From: Thermoflexales bacterium | GTDB taxonomy: Bacteria > Chloroflexota > Anaerolineae > B4-G1 | Direction: 5' to 3' | NCBI GenBank assembly: GCA_007118795.1 | Contig: SKQX01000071.1 | Span: 1 to 7,304 of the forward strand | DNA: 7,304 nucleotides | Shown: piece by piece, positions 5,676 to 7,304 of the stretch | How the letters are laid out: every line of letters starts with the position of its first letter | Position numbering within the stretch: the first letter of the stretch is position 1 | Translations under genes and position numbers: made by a program | The notes under the pieces: generated by a model | What the model was told of the DNA's origin: nothing | Seen by the model: the letters and a program-made list of their open reading frames with translations, nothing else | The model's database searches: none

Positions 5676-7040
5676 ATGAACCCTTTGCACGTATGGTCCG
5701 CCGCCCTGGGCGAGCTTCAGCTTCAGATGACGCAGGCTACCTTCGAGACGTGGCTGCGTGACTCTAAGCTCTTGAGATACGACGACGGCACGTTCGTAAT
5801 CGCAGTCAAGAACGGTTATGCGAAAGACTGGCTGGAGCACCGTTTGGCGGGTACGATCAAACGGACGTTGGCACGATTGTCGGACCGAACAGTTGACGTC
5901 GAGTTCGTCGTGGGTGTCGAGACAAAGCGATCGGAAAGGGCTGAAAGCCCGCTCTTGGATGGAGCGAGTCCCGTGTCGCACTCGGCACCAGGGCCGGAGG
6001 TGGTGCGGACTGCTCCCAAGCCGAGTTTTAACTCACGGTACACGTTCAGCACGTTCGTAGTGGGCCCAGGAAACCGGTTGGCCCACGCCGCCTCGCTGGC
6101 CGTATCGGAAAGCCCCGCCGGGGCCTACAACCCTCTGTTTCTCTACGGCGATGTCGGGCTGGGGAAGACACACCTGCTCCATTCCATCGGGCAATCATGT
6201 CAGAGCGAAGGGATAGACACCCTCTACGTGTCCTCGGAGACCTTCACGAATGACCTGATTGGGGCTATCCGTTCCCACACCACGGAGGCGTTTCGTGAGA
6301 AATACCGTACCGCCGACGTCCTGCTGGTGGACGACATCCAGTTCATCGCCGGCAAGGAGCGGACTCAGGAGGAGTTCTTCCACACGTTCAACGCGCTTCA
6401 CAGTACGGATAGACAGATCGTGCTCTCCTCTGATCGGCCACCGAGGGCGTTGAGTACGCTGGAAAAGAGATTGTGCTCCCGCTTCGAGTGGGGCCTGATC
6501 GCCGACATTCAGGCGCCCGATCTGGAGACACGGATTGCGATTCTGCAGTCCAAGGCTGCGCTCAGCGGTATGGTGATCCCCAATGAGATCTTCGCAGCCA
6601 TTGCGACCCGGGTTGAGAGCAACATCCGTGAATTGGAGGGAGCGCTCAACAGGGTCATCGCGACGGCCCGACTGACGGACCAGCCTCTGACCCCCGAGGT
6701 CGTGCCTATGGCGTTGGGGTGTCTGCAACCGCACCGACGCGATTTGACCCCCAGTGAGATCATCGACCACGTAGCCCACCACTTCGGGCTGGAGCCGGAA
6801 CAGCTGATAGGACGGACTCGCAAGCGGGACATCGCCCGTCCGCGTCAGATCGCTATGTATCTCATCCGCGAAGAGGTCGGCACATCGCTGCCGCGGATTG
6901 GCGGTCTCCTGGACGGTCGAGATCACTCGACGGTCCTGTATGGCTGCGAACGGGTGGCTGAACTGATGGACGAGGATCTGGACTTTCGGCGAGAAGTCAC
7001 GGCCGTGCGCCAGCGGCTTTACGATCGCGCCTCTGCTTGA
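5676..7040 (+). CDS. dnaA: Chromosomal replication initiator protein DnaA
   Basis: This 454-residue AAA+ initiator binds DnaA boxes at oriC and melts the origin. Domain I (about 1-80) begins MNPLHVWSAALGELQLQM. A low-complexity linker, domain II (about 81-116), follows. The AAA+ domain III carries Walker A GDVGLGKTH (158-166), Walker B LLVDDIQF (216-223), sensor 1 in LSSDRPP (250-256), the arginine finger in SRFEWGL (Arg269) and sensor 2 in NIRELEGALNR (Arg318). Domain IV has the helix-turn-helix with RPRQIAMYLIRE (388-399) and the signature GRDHSTV (414-420). All key residues are present. The ATG at 5676 is chosen because the family N-terminus starts there. A GTG at 5625 would add 17 unrelated residues. 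No clear Shine-Dalgarno precedes the ATG. Domain I and the length resemble Chloroflexota DnaA. No dnaN follows within the 264 bases to the window end. Confidence 0.97.
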   Translation: MNPLHVWSAALGELQLQMTQATFETWLRDSKLLRYDDGTFVIAVKNGYAKDWLEHRLAGTIKRTLARLSDRTVDVEFVVGVETKRSERAESPLLDGASPVSHSAPGPEVVRTAPKPSFNSRYTFSTFVVGPGNRLAHAASLAVSESPAGAYNPLFLYGDVGLGKTHLLHSIGQSCQSEGIDTLYVSSETFTNDLIGAIRSHTTEAFREKYRTADVLLVDDIQFIAGKERTQEEFFHTFNALHSTDRQIVLSSDRPPRALSTLEKRLCSRFEWGLIADIQAPDLETRIAILQSKAALSGMVIPNEIFAAIATRVESNIRELEGALNRVIATARLTDQPLTPEVVPMALGCLQPHRRDLTPSEIIDHVAHHFGLEPEQLIGRTRKRDIARPRQIAMYLIREEVGTSLPRIGGLLDGRDHSTVLYGCERVAELMDEDLDFRREVTAVRQRLYDRASA

Positions 7041-7055
7041 CCCCCGACGCTAGCT

Positions 7056-7083
7056 GGCCCCCGGGCACTCTTCATCCGGGGCC
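7056..7083 (+). terminator. Possible dnaA terminator hairpin
   Basis: GGCCCCCGG (7056-7064) pairs with CCGGGGCC (7076-7083) with one bulged C, around an 11-base loop. It starts 15 bases after the dnaA stop. The stem is very GC-rich, but the tail (TAATCTCCT) has no T run, so efficient intrinsic termination is uncertain. Confidence 0.4.
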
Positions 7084-7214
7084 TAATCTCCTGGAACGAT
7101 CTAACCGCGTTCACTGGCAGGCTATGGCCTCCAGCGCGTGTCCCACATAGGTGCCATATGCCCCACAATAGGATCCGCCGGGAGCAGGAGGTCGGGGCGG
7201 GCACGTTTGGACTC

Positions 7215-7242
7215 TTGACATTTGCCGGGCCCTTGGTATAAA
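7215..7242 (+). promoter_or_regulatory. Strong sigma-70-type promoter for a gene beyond the right edge
   Basis: A perfect TTGACA (7215-7220) and TATAAA (7237-7242, five of six) are separated by 16 bases. Transcription would begin near 7249. The window ends about 55 bases later with AAGGTG (7292-7297), a possible ribosome binding site. No start codon for the next gene is visible in the window. Confidence 0.7.
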
Positions 7243-7304
7243 CACGGATCACTGATCTTGTATCGAGCTTCTGTCCGGGGATTGCCAACATAAGGTGTCT
7301 CCTA

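Noticed and set aside
6195..6926. 243-codon minus-strand frame inside dnaA
   Set aside because: DnaA is unmistakable on the plus strand. The antisense frame has no recognisable domain.

Overview
The window (about 60% G+C by eye) looks like chromosomal DNA of a free-living bacterium. It holds a full-length dnaA, a bacterial serine palmitoyltransferase, a 3-ketodihydrosphingosine reductase-like enzyme and a chelatase ATPase/VWA gene pair. The N-terminal domain of DnaA reads like Chloroflexota DnaA proteins I remember, so an uncultivated Chloroflexota relative is my best guess. This is an inference from family resemblance only.

Layout. 1-151: a strong GC-rich hairpin (61-102), probably the terminator of a gene lying to the left. 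152-1066 (+): an SDR enzyme with the DTDTP signature of 3-ketodihydrosphingosine reductases. 1095-3437 (-): a convergent block with a small FmdB-type zinc ribbon protein, followed by an AAA+ chelatase ATPase and a VWA domain in a different frame. A near-consensus promoter precedes this block at 3497-3525. 3531-4712 (-): serine palmitoyltransferase, with an ideal Shine-Dalgarno and its own promoter at 4766-4793. 4740-5675: about 940 bases without a convincing gene but rich in inverted repeats. 5676-7040 (+): dnaA. 7041-7304: a GC hairpin and a clean promoter (7215-7242) for a gene beyond the right edge.

Two themes stand out. First, the AAA+ reading frame ends just after nine consecutive A residues (minus strand, 2066-2074) that form an in-frame A_AAA_AAA slippery site. 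A -1 shift there joins it to the VWA frame and gives one protein of about 702 residues, the size and domain order of a ChlD-type medium subunit. Unshifted translation gives about 381 residues resembling a ChlI-type small subunit. This matches the reported chlD genes that make both chelatase subunits by programmed frameshifting. Second, serine palmitoyltransferase and the KDSR-like reductase catalyse the first two steps of sphingolipid long-chain base synthesis. They flank the chelatase block, which suggests this organism makes sphinganine-type lipids.

No chelatase large subunit (cobN/chlH), ceramide synthase, dnaN or clear DnaA-box cluster is visible in the window.
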